Source: Saturnia japonica | Taxonomy: Eukaryota; Arthropoda; Insecta; Lepidoptera; Saturniidae | Reading direction: 5' to 3' | Length of the DNA stretch: 64,000 bases | Assembly: GCA_033032175.1 (NCBI GenBank) | Contig: CM065322.1 | Span: 16,802,001-16,866,000 of the forward strand | Part shown: one piece after another, positions 1 through 11,177 of the stretch | How the letters are laid out: every line of letters begins with the position of its first letter | Position numbering within the stretch: the stretch's first letter is position 1 | Notes under the pieces: model-generated | The model's input: the letters and a program-made list of their open reading frames with translations, nothing else | What the model was told of the DNA's origin: nothing | The model's database searches: none | Program-made: the position numbers and the translations under genes

Positions 1-430
1 GTTCATCCTTTAATGCCATACGGAATTCTGCTTTAATTAGTTCGGTAATCGTGGGTAGCATTGCCTCTAATATCTCCTGAACCATGCTTTTAATTTCGTC
101 TCTTGAAATACGCGATTGAGATGATAGAACTCCTTTTTTCCTGTATGTAATATTGGTATTAGCTCCACTATCCTGGCGAGGTGAATCAGCTAGTCGAACA
201 GGAGTGTTATAATTATCTCCACCCTTACGTTTAGCGGTTATGCAACTTGGGCACTCCCAACTATTCTCAATTTCATGAATTGTCTTGCCTTGAGACAACA
301 CAATATTGAGACAGAGGACGTGGTATTTAAGCTTACAGGTTAAACATCGAAGATACTCTTCATCTTCTATCAAAGTCATGCAGCCTGCGCATTTTGATTT
401 TTTTTGTTCAATGATTTTAGCTGAATTCAT
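1..430 (-). CDS. PHD-finger ORF1-like protein of a non-LTR retrotransposon, cut by the window edge
   Basis: Reading leftward from the ATG at 430, the frame stays open for 143 codons to the window edge. Residues about 14-62 hold a C4HC3 PHD-type zinc finger: C-x2-C, C-x2-C, H-x2-C and a final W-E-C-P-S-C. A Ser/Thr/Arg-rich linker follows. Then comes a helical stretch, RDEIKSMVQEILEAMLPTI, that looks like the start of a coiled coil. PHD-finger proteins followed by a coiled coil are common as ORF1 of insect CR1/jockey-like LINEs, so I read this as the first ORF of a LINE whose body lies outside the window to the left. It could instead be a host PHD protein, but no splice sites are needed and the surroundings are repeats. 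The zinc finger is certain; the LINE assignment is inference. Confidence 0.6.
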   Translation of the reverse strand, partial: MNSAKIIEQKKSKCAGCMTLIEDEEYLRCLTCKLKYHVLCLNIVLSQGKTIHEIENSWECPSCITAKRKGGDNYNTPVRLADSPRQDSGANTNITYRKKGVLSSQSRISRDEIKSMVQEILEAMLPTITELIKAEFRMALKDE

Positions 431-1164
431 TTTGAACTAAACTTAAACTAATTACTGTTAGTTCAATCTAAATTACTATATTATATTTCATATTATATCT
501 CGTCTTAAAACCTGAGTTTATATTTATGTTAGCAGTAATCCCTCCGTGATAATTTTATATTCATATACCGATCAACATCGGCTCAATAGACTGACATCCA
601 GAGCCGTAGTGCACATATCTAATCTGTTGCAAATTGTTCACTCGTACAATCTGGTATATTACGTCAAGTGCTTGACAAAATAACAATCAACAACCAAACA
701 GCTGATCGTAATTGCTATTGGTGAACTTGTTTTTTTAAATTTACCAATTACAGTTAATGTTTCAAACTATATCACTGTGTGAGTTTTATAAAAAAAGTAT
801 AACCGTCGTATCATTAGAATTTTTATCCGTGATTACTGGTGTTAAACTAGTAAGTGTATGCTTATACCTTTTACAATTATGGTGAATTTGTATTGTAGAT
901 CACTAATTTCACAATGTATGACCAAAATCCCTATTTCAGCACTATTTCTGATTATATAACAACGGAGCTCAATAGCAAACTTGTATACAGGTCAGTACAC
1001 ACACACACGATTACGATTATTACGATTTGGTAAGAGCCAGTTAATGCTGCTTCAGATACACATTCTAAAATAGAACTTACTGCAGTTTTCGACGGGCCGA
1101 GATCTTACAGCAAGTTATAGATCGATTTAGCAGCATAAACAGTCGTAGCTTTTGATTGTGTTGA

Positions 1165-1320
1165 CTTAAAAGTTTGATTTTTTCACAGCTCCAAGGGATT
1201 CTGAGTATTTCATATTAATTTCAACTTGATACCTCTACGCGATCCTGGTAAAAAGGATTTTTACAGACAGACGGACTATAAGCGTTCCTTTTTCCTTCAG
1301 AGGTACGGAACCCTAAAATA
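1165..1320 (+). repeat. Dispersed lepidopteran repeat, copy 1 (LINE/SINE tail type)
   Basis: This copy ends in a run around CAGACAGACGGACTATAAG followed by GAGGTACGGAACCCTAAAA. The same arrangement recurs at 3733-3914. The shared parts are the phrase ATATTAATTTCAACTTGATACC, the GACAGACGG run, and the AGGTACGGAACC end before A-rich sequence. It is non-coding and lies downstream of the USP8-like gene, overlapping its possible poly(A) region. Confidence 0.6.
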
Positions 1321-1340
1321 ATAGCAAGCTCCTTCTTACT

Positions 1341-1346
1341 TTTATT
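1341..1346 (-). terminator. Candidate poly(A) signal of the USP8-like gene
   Basis: The minus strand reads AATAAA about 310 bases after the stop codon at 1654. I saw no AATAAA on the minus strand between the stop and this point. Cleavage would fall near 1320. Confidence 0.4.
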
Positions 1347-1653
1347 GAATGGCAACTGTGTTCTTACACAATTCTGCCAAAGTCACATAATATATAGAAT
1401 ATTTATCCAATTATTATTATCTTGGAATATTCAAACATAGTTTAAACAAGATGGCGGCTCTCTTGTTAAAACTTTCCACGGAGGTTTTGTGGCAGCTTAT
1501 AATGAGTGTGCCCAGTTATTAATTTTAAATTTATACTTCACGTGTGCACAATAACCAAACTACATAAATAAATAAATATAGAGCCAAATCTATGGATAAA
1601 AACAAAAACCACCGCATATCAATTCAAGATCCAGTCAGAAACTCATAGTAAAC

Positions 1654-4600
1654 TTATAAAGATTTGTACAAACCCAGCATGTCATCCATGAAATCGTCTT
1701 GCCGCGGAGGTATGGCTTGAGGGTTGGTGGTGAGTGCGGGGTACTTGAGAAGCCAGTCTTCGTATCCACCCTTGAGTGCCACAGGTGGCCTTGGGTACTG
1801 GACTTTTACATCCCACTATAAGTCAATAAAAATATAATATCATATATATTATATTAGATTAATGGGTTTTCACAATATCCTTGTTTTTTGCTCAGCAAGA
1901 AGCTGGTCACACTGACTTGGCATTCAACACAACTTATATTGCAAGCTTATTTAGGATAGGGCTGTTTTGCTCAACTGGGTCAGAGCTACCATGCATGCGT
2001 TGAATAGTCCGTCATAGTGACTCGCTTTTGCGTGTTGCATTTCGGGATCAGGCTGACAATACTAAGTGATAAAGATATTCCCTCCGTCATATGACTGGCG
2101 CACAGCACTCAACTTTACCCTATACCACTATAATTAATACATGCTTCAAAAGAAGTATAACGTCAATAAGACAGGACATACCTTAAGTAAAATAGTCTTA
2201 AGTAAGTGCAGAGTCTTCCCGGGTATGAATGTAGTACTGTTCCAGTCCAGCATCACGATCAGCTCCATGGCGGCGCGCTCCGCCCACACGGGACGTGACG
2301 CCGCCGGGAGGTTCTGCTCCAGGACATTTGCAGATTGCCTGCTCATTTATATTTTACATAATATTAGGAATACTGATCCAATAATTAATTTATTGGGATT
2401 CTATCAACTATTTATTGTAACATTATTTTTTTCACCAACAGCAAAAAAGAGGGTATGCTTTGCAAATGTATGTATGTATGTATGTCTATTTATTTGACAC
2501 GCTCTGTAGCCTAATCAGCTTAATGGATTTTAGCATACGAGGTGTCGTTAGATTGGTTTTAATTGTAGGAGTGAGATAGGTTATATAATATTTAAGTACG
2601 ACATCTGGGAATCAATTAAAAATCAAAAATAGAAAGATTTTTTAAGTGTTTTCATTGCAGTCGGGGTTTTTTTTTTCTTTTTAAACCCTGTATAAGTTTT
2701 TAGCGATTAGCCAAAACCTTACTCTAATGTTGGTAACACACTAAGCTTAGTGGGTGACTGGTTATAAAGTGCAGCAGCCGGTAAACACCTATAAGTGCTT
2801 GGCGACAGATTAACGACTTGAAATGATGACACAATGGTGTGATACGACAATTATATACTACTGGACCACGCCTCTAGTACATCAGAGGACCTATCCAAGT
2901 TGTATTTCTAAGATTGTTAACACTAACGACAATTTAAAAAAAAAGTACGAAACTAACATATCTGATCACGTGATTAAACGTTGAGCTATGTCAATTCTAT
3001 AATTTTTTTTCATTATCGTTACCGTTAACGATTGTATAAAGTCAACTTGGCTAGGATCCCTGGTATATCATGCTTAGGCTTGTCGCGTTCCGGGATCAAC
3101 TAGTATATATCCAGTGTGCAAGCAGAGCTGCTGAGTTGTGACCACCATACACATGGTAATACTCTTTCTGTAACTCTCTTTTGGTTTTTCGGGTTTTGGG
3201 ATCAGCCTATGTCAGGATTAAGCTGTTTAAAGGCTTGGAGGCCTGCACGAAAGCAACGACCAGTGAAGGTTTGATGAGCCTCAGTTGAGTAAAATTCTGT
3301 CACTTTGCCATCCTACTATTATATTATCGGACAAGAAGCAACTCGCGATCTTAGGGCTCCATACTGATTCCATTACATAGTTAAGTATCGTTTTATATCT
3401 CAAGCTGTATTCAAGAAAAATAAAACTGAATATAATATCACACGGGATCGCATATCCAATACTTTCGGATTTATCCCTTAACTTTTGTTAAAAGACAGGA
3501 GGTCTTGTCAAATTTCAAGACTGTAGACCTGCAGGAAGTAACCTTATGATAATCGGTTTGTGAGGGGTATTTTAATTATGAAGTACCGTATCAAAGATTA
3601 ATGAATGTTGAAGCGAAAGATGTATGCCAGGATTATAGCAGGTGGAAGGACGTGGTTTCTGCCTACCCCGTTGGGAAATAGGTGCGATTTACGTATGTAT
3701 GTACCGTATCACTTTAATGCCTTTCCATAGAAACTTGATTTTTTACAGTAGCATGAGGCCTTAAACCTTGGTGTATGATATTAATTTCAACTTTATACCT
3801 TAAGAAGTTTTCGTGAAAAAGGGTCTTGACACACGGACAAACAGACAGACGGACAACAGAGTAATCCTATAAGGTTTTCTTTTTTTCTTTTTGAAGTACG
3901 GAACCATAAAAAAGGTTGAACATGCTACAAAAATGAGGTTCTAGTCAAATTCTAACTTATAAACAATAAGAATAAAGTAAAAAATGCATAAGTTGAACAA
4001 TATTCGATTGTTATTCTTACCCAGGTGATATGCACTCCTCGGGCACACTGACGCAAGACGGATAGTTGATGTGTGATTCCACATAGTCCTTACCAGGTCT
4101 CGCGTCCAATATCATAACCTTCAATTTATCCGCCTTTAGAATTGTGTACAATTGTTCACTTTTTATTGTTACTTCATCTAAACCTGGAACAAATTAATTG
4201 GGTAGTGGTGTGTGTTTTCGTTCTCAGGAAGGTTTTAAAACAATGATAGCTCAGTTGGTAGCGTATATGAGCACCGAGTCAATCAACGTGAGTTCGAATC
4301 CCTGCAATGAGTCTAAGCTTCTGATGAAGGAAAACATCGTGATGAAACCATAGCATGCTGGTTGGTTACTTTCTAATGTTTGCTTGGCTAGCTACCACCC
4401 TCAAGATGAAAATCTGCCGCCAAGCACCTATAGGTGTGTTCTGGCAGCTGCACTTCAGATCCAGTCTTCCATTAGGCCTAATGTGTTACCATCTTGGGTC
4501 ACATTGTCACTTAACATCAGGTGATATTATGGCCATAACGCTATACCTATAAATGACAGATAAAAAAAATTGCATGCAGTTTACCATAGTACAGAGAGTA

Positions 4601-7600
4601 CTATAGATAAACCATAATGCATGTCATATAATGACAGTAAGACTGGAGTTGTTAGTGATATCTTTATGTCATGTGAAGGTTCTTATTTTGATTCATAAAC
4701 TCCCTAATATGTAATTTTGGTAGCATTCTACATGATGCAGTTTGGTTATTGTGAACAAGTGAAGTAGATTATAAATAATAACTGGGAACATTCATTGAAA
4801 ACTCCTTAGAAGGTTTATCAATGAATCCTCTATCTTTTTAGAGCTACGTTTGAACATTAGCGGAATAATTTGCAATGTGTTCTTTTCACATGACCTTGGT
4901 AGAATAGTGGATGAACACAGTTACCATTTTATAAAAAGAAAGAGACAGTTGGACTTTTGTCTGATGTATGGGTATTTCATTTTTTAGATAGCTTAGAAAA
5001 TGATCATGTTGCTTCAAATGTTTTTCAGTGAATATGTCTTTTGAGAAAATAATAATGCTTCACTACACCCACATTCACACTATATTTCTTGCATGTTTTT
5101 TTATCTCTTATTTGAAAACAGAGCCTGTAAGACCAATTATTAAGAATGGTTACATTTTTTTTATTGTATTGTATCCACGAGCATGTAGTATATGCACAAG
5201 TGAAATGCACTAATGGTATTTATAGTTTATAGAGACTAAGGAAGAGTCAATGAGACTTATAGTTAGACTAGATAGTTATGTAAGATCTCTCAGTATTATA
5301 GTTTAGAACAGTGGTTCCTAAACTTTGAAAGCTACAGAATACTTAACAAATTGCTTAAGTTTTATGAAACTGTCCATTAAAGTAAGAGTAAAAAGTAAAA
5401 TCGTTTATTAGAATTATTGCACCACTTCAATAATATAAATATTATTTTTGTAAAATTGAAATGATTTAATGATTGGTATGTTGAATGGGTGTTACCGATT
5501 GACAGAACAGTAATTGCTGGTCTAATTGACTGACACTTGTGATGGTTTTTATATATTTGAAAAGCTCGCACTTGTTGACTGCAATTTCACTAAATGCTAA
5601 GCAATAAAAATTAGAACTACGAGTGTAAAAGTGATTGGCTCTTCAATGCAACTGCTAGAACCCATTTCTAGGCTCTAAGTCTTGGTGACAGATATTCAAC
5701 TTGCAAATAGAAGCTGATCAGGTGAGAGAACTAAGAAAATAAGTATCAACAATGCTACAGGTTTATCACGTGATTCAGCTTCACTGAAGAGTCAGGTTTT
5801 CAAAGTAGCTTTAAAAATCAAGCAGGATTCCAGCATACTACCACTGATTAATAAACACACTAACTCAATCACAAAATTGATATGCAATAAGATTTGTCGA
5901 TATAATTCATCTAGTGTTTTTTAATATTCCAAAGGTGGCAAAGGAGCAAATGGAAAACTGGAAACCTTACTGACAGCAGGATCACAACAAAAGATTATTA
6001 ACTGCGATCTTCTGTAAAGTGGAGGTATTCTACCAGTCGGTCATGTCCAGCAAAATGTACACCTCCAACCAGTATTTTGTTAGTCATAAAGCAGCCATGA
6101 CAAATATATGAAAGACACATCAAACTATTCCTTTATGGCCCGCAACCAGAATCTATCCAATAGGGGTTTTAAGCTGTACTCGATGCCACTATGCATGCTT
6201 AAAATTCTGTGCACTTTATTTATCTATCTATTTTTCCAATCTATTATTAAAATAACTGCCAGGAATAAAGGACATCGCCATCAATCAGCCTTTCAAAAAC
6301 AAGAGAACTCAGGTGTCAGGATTCTAAAGCTGAAGATAATTTACCCTCTTTATTACTTTTATATGAAAATTTATATTTACTATCTAACTAAATAAAGATT
6401 TCAATATTTGAATAAATGTTTTAGTTTTTAATTTTGAGTCTAGCCTGCTAACGCCCCTTAATCTTATAGGTCCTGTAGTCCCTTTAGAAAAATCAGTTTG
6501 ACACCTCTGTTATAGAGAATTATGTCTCCGCCCAACCACAAAATAATGAGACAAGTTGCAGATTTACCCAAAAGTACTGTTTATTATTACCTGGCAAGCC
6601 TACGGGATGAGAAGGTTCGTTGACTAACACAGCTTCTATAGCCTTCTTTCTGTTCTCTTCTATCTTTTGCTTGATCATTTCATTTTCCTTGATATCATGA
6701 AGACGTTTCACTTTCTGCTCCATTGTATACCTAAAATTATTAATTAAGACTTTGTGTTAATGAATACCAGTTTCTTCTCCAATAATCAACAACCGCTCAT
6801 ATCCTGCCCAATGATAATAAAATGTCAGAGTTAAATGTCAATATCAGTCTTATTATTAATTTTGTTATGTAAATGTTTATGACAAGAAGAGGCGAACAGA
6901 TATTCCTTCTCAGACGTAATTATACAAAAAATTATTGCCTTTGTACAGAGGCCCAAAATTATTATATTTGTAATAAAAATTACATAGTTTGCTAATGGTG
7001 GTAGCATGTACAGACATGGCGTCGATTGTTTTGATTTCCAATCCCTTAAATGAGACTGAGCTTTCGGTGAAGGAAAACATCATGATAATAATAACTTTTA
7101 TTTGACCATAATAAGATACAAAAATATGAGACTTATTTCTAGGTAATACAATAGTTTTGTTCTTAATTAATGAAACCTAGCACATGAACTAGGCCGAGCT
7201 TGTATCTCAAACAATGGTCTCTTCCTATGATATATTATTACATAGTAGTTACCTACATATGACATACCTAGTATTACACTGTTGTATCTTATTAACATTA
7301 TCACAAATCTATAATTTTATATGAGAATCACAAGGTACTTTGTAGTTTTTTTTATTCCTTTTCATCCTACCTTATTTATATTCATAATGTAGCAAGTTAG
7401 CCATACATGAAACCATAGCATGGTGGTAGGACTTTTTCTAAAGCTTGCCTGGCTAGTTACTACCCTAAGTTGAAAATCTGTTACCATGACGTTGCAGCAG
7501 GTATGTTCCAGCAGCCAATTTCCCCACTAGGCTTAACATGTTAATATCTTTTCAACACACTTGCTCATAAAGTGGCTCTAATATCACCGCAATAAGCTAC

Positions 7601-10600
7601 ATAATGACACCTGTAATCAAACTGTGATTTTTCATTGCTATTATTCACAAGTGAGTTATAGAGTTTTTTTTTATTTTATTGTTCGAGTTGCTTTGTTCTT
7701 AAAATAGTTTCGACACAAAAAAGATAATGATCAATAAAATAAATAAATTAATGTACCTATTGCTTGCTCATTTCATACAACTTCGTATTTAAATAGATAA
7801 TTTCAACTTGTAAGTGTTTAATAAATAAAACTTTCACTCAAATATAACTTTTGTTTTCTCTGTTATAAAGAAAACTTTAAATTCCTCCTTTTTTACGTGG
7901 CTAAAACGCTATCTGCGGAAAGCCAAAAAATAAGAAACCTCATTCCTTTAGTCTATGGCCGATCGCCATTGTTAGATGCGCGCGCAAACTGATTAATTTT
8001 TCCCGCCATAGCGAAAAAAAATTCACAACTCCTTGTCACTGTTGAAATTTTAGTTATTTATTAATTAAAATGTCTATAAGTACTAGTTATGAAGAAAATG
8101 ATTTATGTTGTACATCGCCCGATATAAGATATGAAGCCCTTAACGTTATGCAAAGTTTACTACCTGAAAACTCCAAGGAAAACTGATTTTTTATTATTAT
8201 TTTCTTCACAAGTGTGTTGAAAAACGTCGTATGATACACGTGTGTATTGGTGATTACCGTCCTCGGCTCTCTTAAGACCCTCACCTAACGGCTCGGGTCT
8301 CAATGGCGCCTCAGCGGTAATCACCAACATTACACACTTGTACCATAATGTACTATTACATAATCACTTAACATCAGATTAGATTATAGCCATAGAACTA
8401 AACCTATAAACAAAAATGTTTTTGTTATTTTGTTTAATGAACCTTGTATTAGACATCTGCAGATTACAATATACAAATAATTAATAGTACAAATGCAATC
8501 TTACCAAGTGTTGAGCTAAAATGTTGAATGAAGCAACAGAGGTTTATAAGGAAAGAGAAAAGCAGTGTTCAATCCTTTCTATCTACCCCAGCAGGAATAC
8601 AACATAATGATAATAAAATTACACACCTTGAAAGTATCCTACCAAAGGATAAAAAATGTCTATTCTGGACAGAAGTAATAGATTAATTTCAATATCAACT
8701 CACAATATCTTGATAATCTATACATATTATAAAATAAAGTACCCACCCCTAAAATTATCTAATGGATTTTCATACAGTTTTCATCAATAGATGGAGAGAT
8801 CCATGAGGAAGTTTTAGGTGTTTAATTCATTATGGTTTTGTGTAAATTAGTTGAAAAATGACCAGATTTTGGTAAAAATCATGGTGAATGGGAGCTTTAA
8901 TGTGGTGCCTCATGTAAACCAATAGAATTATAGGTATTGCAAGACAAAAAAGAAGTAGGCATATATGCTCTACTATCCATTCAAAGTTGCTAGATTAAAA
9001 CATGAGCAAATGAAAGCTCTGTATTTGCCCCTGTATGCTAACAAAATATTTTACAAGTATCCGTCAACATATTACTTCTTTACTATATACAAATATATTA
9101 TTATAGTACATGTTTTTACCCCCTAGAGTAAATAGACAAACTTGAAAATAATGGTGTCACATAAATTTTTTGGTGGGTACATACATAATTATATATAGGG
9201 TTCTTATTTCGTGAATGGTAACACTTACCTCATGTTTGATTTGACAGATAATTAGTTTTATCCTTCCACTGAACGAATATGGTTGTGTATACGCTTGAAC
9301 AATGCTGGGAAATATTGCGACATTACTTTGAAAATCATGGTAATGTTGCAGAATGTGTGCGAAAACTGCGTACGGATTTTGGAAGAAGAGAAGCACCGTC
9401 AGCTCCGTATGTTCGTTATCTCGTGAAAAAAGTGAAAGAAACTGGCATCCTCATCGATAAACCAAAGCGTGAAAAGCCAAAAACAGTGCGTACACCTGAG
9501 AATATTGCTGCTGTGGCAGAAAGTGTGCGTGAAGCGCCATCAACATCAATTCAACGTCGTTCTCAACAATTGAACATTTTGGAGATATCTTTGATCTCAT
9601 TTTGATCTTGGCGGGTATGTAAACAAGCAAAATTGTCGCATTTGGGGCACAGAAAACCCGCACGCATACATTGAAAAGCCGACGCACCCAAAACGAGTCA
9701 CTGTTTGGTGCGGATTTTGGTCCAGAGGCCATAATTGGTCAATTTTTTTTCGAAAATGAGCAAGGAGTGGCCCTTACAGTCAATGGCGATCGTTATCGGG
9801 GCATGTTGAACGAATTTTTGTTCACAAAAATTGAAGAGGAGGATATTAGCAACATATGGTTTCAACAGGACGGCGCTACGTGCCACACAGCCGAAGCTAC
9901 ACTCAATGTTTTGTGCCCTGTTTTTGAAGATCGCATTATCAGCAGCAGAGCTGATGTCATTTGGCCACCTCGGAGCTGCGATTTGACACCGTTGGACTAT
10001 TATTTGTGGGGTGCCGTCAAAGATAAGTGTTACGCTGACAAGCCAGAGACAATTGACGCTTTAAAGGACAATATTCGTGAAGCCATTGATGAAATACAGC
10101 TGCACACAATCGATAACATGCTTAAAAATTGGACCGATCGTGTAGGCTACTGCATGGCCAGCCGAGGCAGCCATTTGAATAAAATTATTTTTCATTATTA
10201 ACTGGAAGGATTGTACTTTCAAGGACCCGTTAATTACAAATATTTAATTGATGAATTTTATTAATTATTTAAAATATTTATTATCATCAAAAATATTGGA
10301 TAAATAGCTATGCCCCATGGAATTTCTCCATATAAGTTTTAAACATCTGTTACACCTCTTTATAAGTTGAATTCTCAAAAATTCATTCCTAGCAGGTGCC
10401 TGCAGTATAATACCTATCTGTGTACCAAATTTCAACCCAATCCGTTTAATGGTTTGAGCTATGTTGATAGATCAGTCAGTCAGTCACCGTTTACCTTTAT
10501 ATAATATTTAGATTAACTAATATCATTACAAAATTTATGAAACTAAGTAAAATGTATATAATATAACAAACTACTAACAAAAAACTCCAAAAAAGAAAAA

Positions 10601-11177
10601 ACACTTAGGTTGCCAAATGACAATCCAGAATTTGTTTACCTTATTAAGCTTTCACCTTTAGAATGTTCTAGGTTTAAGTAGGCATCAAATTTTATAAAAT
10701 CTAATTTCAATCAAATTGAATACAGTAATTTTAATAAATTATTACAGAAGGAAAAGCAAGTTTCATCACCTGTCAATGAGGCTAATCTTCAATTTTTCAG
10801 CTGCATCAATTGCTTTGTTTGGATTTTTAGCACCAAGCATACTATTGTAGAAGGATTTATTCTTCAAATATTCTTTGTCCTTACTCAGATATGCGATCAC
10901 GCGGAGATATTTCATGTAATAGATGTAAGAAGATTCTTCATCACCTTTCTCACGAGCCTCTTCAGCACTTTCAAAAAGTTTCATTGCGGATTTACATAAC
11001 CTGGAGATATGTAAAAATAATCAAATTTGTAGTGTCACTGAAATTATTTTTATTTGTAATAAACGTAAATTCTTACGCGTTTGCCTTTTTTGACTTTAGA
11101 TCTGGCACACTGTGTAATTTATCCAAATCTTCAATGCATTTTCCTATATGTAGTTGTTTTCTACGCGTCTCGGTCAT
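1654..11177 (-). CDS. USP8-like protein: USP8 dimerisation domain plus rhodanese domain, no protease domain (six exons)
   Basis: Exons on the minus strand are 11077-11177, 10770-11000, 6591-6730, 4021-4183, 2182-2338 and 1654-1815. All junctions are GT/AG and the phases agree, giving 954 nt and 317 aa. Residues about 1-125 match the USP8 dimerisation helical domain (KAIDAAEKLKISLIDRYTM at the exon 2/3 join). Residues about 158-300 match the USP8 rhodanese-like domain: VMILDARPGKDYVESHINYP, then VPEECISPG, MELIVMLDW, and LKGGYEDWLLKYP near the end. The usual active-site Cys loop is absent, as in USP8 rhodanese domains. In the family, USP8 deubiquitinates endosomal cargo and ESCRT-0, and its N-terminal half binds STAM/CHMP and NRDP1. 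Here a TAA follows DDMLGLYKSL and there is no ubiquitin-protease domain, which in USP8 lies several hundred residues further on. A weak donor-like GGTTTGT just before the stop could instead splice to exons left of the window. The domain call is firm; the short product is inferred. Confidence 0.8.
2425..2690 (+). repeat. Dispersed repeat, copy 1 (pair with 57112-57395)
   Basis: This sequence matches 57112-57395 over about 270 bases with many substitutions. Both contain an ATGTATGTCTATTT-type run, then CACGCTCTGTA, CTGTCGTTAGATT or its variant, AAGTACGACRTCTG, CAAAAATAGAAA and a Y-rich end. A short ATGT microsatellite (about 2464-2484) lies inside it. It sits in the fourth intron of the USP8-like gene. 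Confidence 0.6.
3592..3705 (+). repeat. 3' tail of a dead LINE (same family as 32900-33425)
   Basis: The stretch beginning GAATGTTGAAGCGAAAGATG and ending GATTTACGTATGTATGTA matches the 3' end of the LINE fragment at about 33335-33430. Shared phrases include GATGTATGCCAGGA, TAGCAGGT and TTGGGAAATAG. No reverse transcriptase remains at this copy. Confidence 0.55.
3733..3914 (+). repeat. Dispersed lepidopteran repeat, copy 2
   Basis: This is the fuller relative of the repeat at 1165-1320. It includes AATTTCAACTTTATACCTTA, GACAAACAGACAGACGGAC and TGAAGTACGGAACCATAAAA. It lies in intron 4 of the USP8-like gene. Confidence 0.6.
4236..4560 (+). mobile_element. tRNA-derived SINE
   Basis: The head carries RNA polymerase III boxes of tRNA type: box A TAGCTCAGTTGG at 4247-4258 and box B GAGTTCGAATCC at 4290-4301. 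The body (GAAGGAAAACATCGTGATG, then CTAGCTACCACCCTCAAG) and the tail (CTTAACATCAGGTGATATTA) recur at 6995-7622 and in weaker form at 42145-42365. These are copies of one SINE family. It is in intron 3 of the USP8-like gene and has no obvious target duplication. Confidence 0.75.
5309..6509 (-). mobile_element. Degraded hAT-like DNA transposon
   Basis: The left end CAGTGGTTCCTAAACTTT and the right end, read on the minus strand as CAGAGGTGTCAAACTG, resemble hAT terminal repeats. The flanking octamers GTTTAGAA (5301-5308) and TTATAGAG (6510-6517) agree at five of eight positions, compatible with an old 8-bp duplication. Minus-strand coding remnants lie near 5925-6100, for example VGGVHFAGHDRLVEYLHFTE and FAPLPPLEY in another frame. 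I cannot place these remnants in a known transposase. The 1.2-kb length would be an internally deleted copy. Confidence 0.35.
6995..7622 (+). mobile_element. tRNA-derived SINE, second copy, split by an insertion
   Basis: The left part (about 6995-7085) matches the first SINE through GTGAAGGAAAACAT. The right part (7406-7622) resumes with ATGAAACCATAGCATGGTGG and runs through CTGGCTAGTTACTACCCTAAG to the tail. A 320-bp insertion separates them. The RNA polymerase III boxes of this copy are decayed. Confidence 0.65.
7086..7405. mobile_element. 320-bp insertion nested in the SINE
   Basis: The insertion is bounded by the pentamer CATGA at 7081-7085 and 7406-7410, as expected for a target duplication. 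It begins TAATAATAACTTTTATTTGACC. On the minus strand this is a TTATTATTA tail after AATAAAAG, suggesting a retroposed sequence inserted in minus orientation. It has no open frame and the family is not recognised. Confidence 0.45.
8070..8187 (+). CDS. 38-codon ORF, possible 5' remnant of a TE gene
   Basis: An ATG after a purine-rich leader opens a 38-codon frame ending ALNVMQSLLPENSKEN then stop. The ending is reminiscent of the N-terminal SAM-like region of tyrosine-recombinase (Crypton-like) proteins, but the match is too short to rely on. It lies in intron 2 of the USP8-like gene, just left of a large palindrome, so a collapsed mobile element is plausible. Confidence 0.2.
8237..8340. repeat. 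Large imperfect palindrome (hairpin)
   Basis: The left arm ACACGTGTGTATTGGTGATT pairs with the right arm AATCACCAACATTACACACTTGT. The inner parts also pair: ACCGTCCTCGGC with GCCTCAGCGGT, and AAGACCC with GGGTCTC. The stem is about 40 bp around a loop near TCACCTAACGGCTC. It is probably the end of a non-autonomous element. The GC-rich core contrasts with the AT-rich intron. Confidence 0.6.
9203..10236 (+). pseudogene. Dead DD41D mariner-family transposase
   Basis: Two open frames (9279-9605 and about 9671-10201) are parts of one transposase. The first covers the N-terminal helix-turn-helix (VVYTLEQCWEILRHYF). The second covers the catalytic C-terminal half, with WFQQDGATCHTAEA and WPPRSCDLTPLDYYLWG. 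By my count 41 residues separate the second and third catalytic aspartates, the same spacing as the intact element at 23481-24783. About 60-70 residues between LNI (about 9578) and DLGGYVNKQNCRIWG are missing, including the first catalytic aspartate. A one-base frameshift follows near 9725. The outer limits are approximate because the terminal repeats are not clear. It lies in intron 2 of the USP8-like gene. Confidence 0.7.
10365..10511 (+). repeat. Dispersed LINE-tail-like repeat
   Basis: It contains CCAAATTTCAACCCAATCCG, a GTTTGAGCTATG run and the tandem GATCAGTCAGTCAGTCACC before TTTATATAATATTTAG. This layout is typical of RTE-type tails in Lepidoptera. It is non-coding. Confidence 0.5.

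Noticed and set aside
2141..2497. 118-codon plus-strand frame
   Set aside because: It lies opposite exon 5 of the USP8-like gene and runs into repeat sequence.
4247..4301. Possible functional tRNA gene
   Set aside because: Boxes A and B are present but the cloverleaf arms do not pair and a SINE body follows directly.
5925..6230. Possible processed pseudogene on the minus strand (HFAGHDRLVEYLHFTEDRS, then FAPLPPLEY in another frame)
   Set aside because: It lies between hAT-like ends and shifts frame within 40 codons; kept only as part of the degraded element.
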